Assembly: GCA_019351895.1 (NCBI GenBank)
Contig: JABBOH010000031.1
Location: forward strand, 1 to 53,879
Direction: 5' to 3'
DNA from: Pseudomonadota bacterium
Lineage (GTDB): Bacteria > Pseudomonadota > Alphaproteobacteria > Acetobacterales > Acetobacteraceae
DNA length: 53,879 nt
Shown here in pieces: positions 52,801 through 53,879 of this stretch (its first letter is position 1; every line of letters starts with the position of its first letter). The notes under the pieces were generated by a model that saw only the letters and a program-made list of their open reading frames with translations, had not been told where the DNA came from and did not search any database. Position numbers and translations under genes: made by a program.

Positions 52801-53745
52801 ATGATGGATGGATCACCGCCCACAGAACGCTCGCATGTGGATCTTCGTAGGTCCAGAGGAGCGCAAAGCGGGCGGGTGCGTGCCGATCAGCCGCCTCAGC
52901 CATCCAGCACGGAGTGGTTGAGCGAGTTCCTGCAGCGGGAGGGCATTGCCGAAACTCTCGAGGCACCGCCTGGCAAAATGCCAGTCCGTGAGCCTGTGTC
53001 GCAGCCTCAGAGGCGGAAACCCTATCCGGTTCGCGTAATCGCCGGGGGCGTGCTGCTCGCGGCGGGGCTCGCTGGCGCAGTGGTCTATGACCGCACCACC
53101 TTAAACCGGCACGCTCACCATGCGGCTCCTCCGGCGATCGCGCCGTCTGCGGTGGTGCCCCCGCAGCCTCCCGTGCCGCCTTTGGCGCAGCCGCCTGCTC
53201 AGGCTTCGGGAGAGCGCCTCCCGCAGGTCAAGGAGAGCGGCAGTGTGGCCGGTTTGCCCGATGTCCCACGCCAGCCTGTCCCGCTGACGCGACCCGCCCG
53301 GCCTGTCCAGTCGTCTCCTCCGACGCCGACCTCCCGGTCGAGCGAGCCTATCGCCGTGAACCCGCCGCTCCCCAAGCCCCCGGTTGTCCCTCCCGCAGAA
53401 GCGCGACCGCTGGCGGCATCGGCCGCCGCTGCCGCGCCGAAGGCCGACGGACTGCATTTGCAGATCATCCATCCGGCATCAGGGCCGGCCGAGACATCGC
53501 GTATGGATGCTCTGATCAGCGGGCTGCGCGCGGAGGTGGGGGATATCGCGAGCGCCACCGTAACGACGGGACCGGCGTCGTCACAAATCCTCGTCGTCTA
53601 CTTCTCGGCCGAGGACCATGCGAGCGCCCGCCGTATCGCAGCAAGCCTAGCCCGCATCGAGCGAGCGCCATATCAGCTGATGCTCGGCCATGAACGCCCC
53701 CTTCCGAGTCCAGGAACGATCGAGATCCGGCTGCCACGCTCGTGA
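52801..53745 (+). CDS. Proline-rich, single-pass membrane protein, hypothetical
   Basis: A 314-aa protein with a short cytoplasmic region, one membrane helix (about 79-94; VIAGGVLLAAGLAGAVVY), a 110-residue Pro/Ala-rich stretch (about 110-215) and a compact C-terminal domain (about 217-314) starting LHLQIIHPASGPAE. The topology, an N-in anchor with a periplasmic spacer and globular tip, recalls TonB- or SPOR-like envelope proteins, but no known motif is seen. ATG 52801 lacks a strong SD; GTG 52876 is an alternative. No operon partner. Confidence 0.7.
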   Translation: MMDGSPPTERSHVDLRRSRGAQSGRVRADQPPQPSSTEWLSEFLQREGIAETLEAPPGKMPVREPVSQPQRRKPYPVRVIAGGVLLAAGLAGAVVYDRTTLNRHAHHAAPPAIAPSAVVPPQPPVPPLAQPPAQASGERLPQVKESGSVAGLPDVPRQPVPLTRPARPVQSSPPTPTSRSSEPIAVNPPLPKPPVVPPAEARPLAASAAAAAPKADGLHLQIIHPASGPAETSRMDALISGLRAEVGDIASATVTTGPASSQILVVYFSAEDHASARRIAASLARIERAPYQLMLGHERPLPSPGTIEIRLPRS

Positions 53746-53829
53746 TCGCCCCGGCGCGAGACTAGGGGCTTGGCGCAGCTACAGCGTATGCTGCAGGTCT
53801 CGAAACACATCATTTTTGGATGGAGAAAA

Positions 53830-53879
53830 TGGTGCCGACACTCGGAATTGAACCGAGGACCTACTGATTACGAATCAGT
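53830..53879 (-). tRNA. tRNA-Thr(CGT), 3' part, cut by the window edge
   Basis: Read on the minus strand: anticodon arm ACTGA-TTCGTAA-TCAGT (anticodon CGT, decoding ACG), T-arm CTCGG-TTCAATT-CCGAG, then acceptor strand TGTCGGC-A and an encoded CCA at 53830-53832. The D-arm and 5' acceptor strand lie beyond 53879. Confidence 0.93.

Noticed and set aside
1-53879. CRISPR arrays, insertion sequences, prophage genes
   Set aside because: No regularly spaced repeats of CRISPR size, no transposase or integrase motif, and no phage structural gene seen on either strand.

Overview
GC-rich chromosomal window with the gene content of an alphaproteobacterium, probably Hyphomicrobiales. This rests on the family mix, the frequent GTG/ATG 4-nt overlapping starts and pseudo-receiver LuxR regulators; the genus cannot be fixed from sequence alone. 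It is almost entirely accessory metabolism, with no transposase, phage gene or CRISPR array. A tRNA-Thr gene runs off the right edge.

Left arm (1-11.5 kb): a 59-codon gene with its own Shine-Dalgarno and hairpin terminator, then a catabolic island bracketed by two paralogous LuxR-type regulators that both lack the receiver phospho-acceptor Asp. The island holds an isoaspartyl peptidase/asparaginase, an MFS transporter, a cupin, a LacI-type repressor, a sugar-type ABC importer (binding protein, double ATPase, permease) and a metallo-beta-lactamase-fold lactonase-like hydrolase. A good sigma70-like promoter with a dyad just downstream sits between lacI and the importer.

Middle (11.9-39.5 kb): (a) a three-gene operon of a TPP enzyme, an L-amino-acid-oxidase-like flavoenzyme and a FabH-like protein whose catalytic Cys position is Phe; (b) a 1331-aa protein with two cyclase-like domains, an AAA ATPase and a long helical region, divergent from a CRP/FNR regulator; (c) an aryl-polyene-type cluster. 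The cluster has a flavin halogenase-like gene and a glycosyltransferase on +, converging on a 13-gene, almost fully overlapping - operon: ACP, COG4648-like membrane protein, AMP ligase, dehydratase, lysophospholipid acyltransferase, LolA-like carrier, MMPL exporter, alpha/beta hydrolase, unknown protein, ketosynthase, chain-length-factor-like ketosynthase, second dehydratase, ketoreductase. Divergent from it lies a periplasmic aldehyde oxidoreductase, paoABC. A speculative reading is that amino-acid oxidation, decarboxylation and aldehyde oxidation feed an aromatic acid to the polyene AMP ligase, with a halogenase decorating the product.

Right arm (39.5-53.9 kb): a branched-chain-type ABC importer (livG, F, H, M) ending in an aldo/keto reductase-RidA fusion, divergent from a TIGR04076-like protein, a second aldo/keto reductase and the binding protein. 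A tricarballylate-type module follows (MHS-family transporter, tcuA, tcuB), then small hypothetical genes, a proline-rich membrane-anchored protein and the 3' part of tRNA-Thr(CGT).
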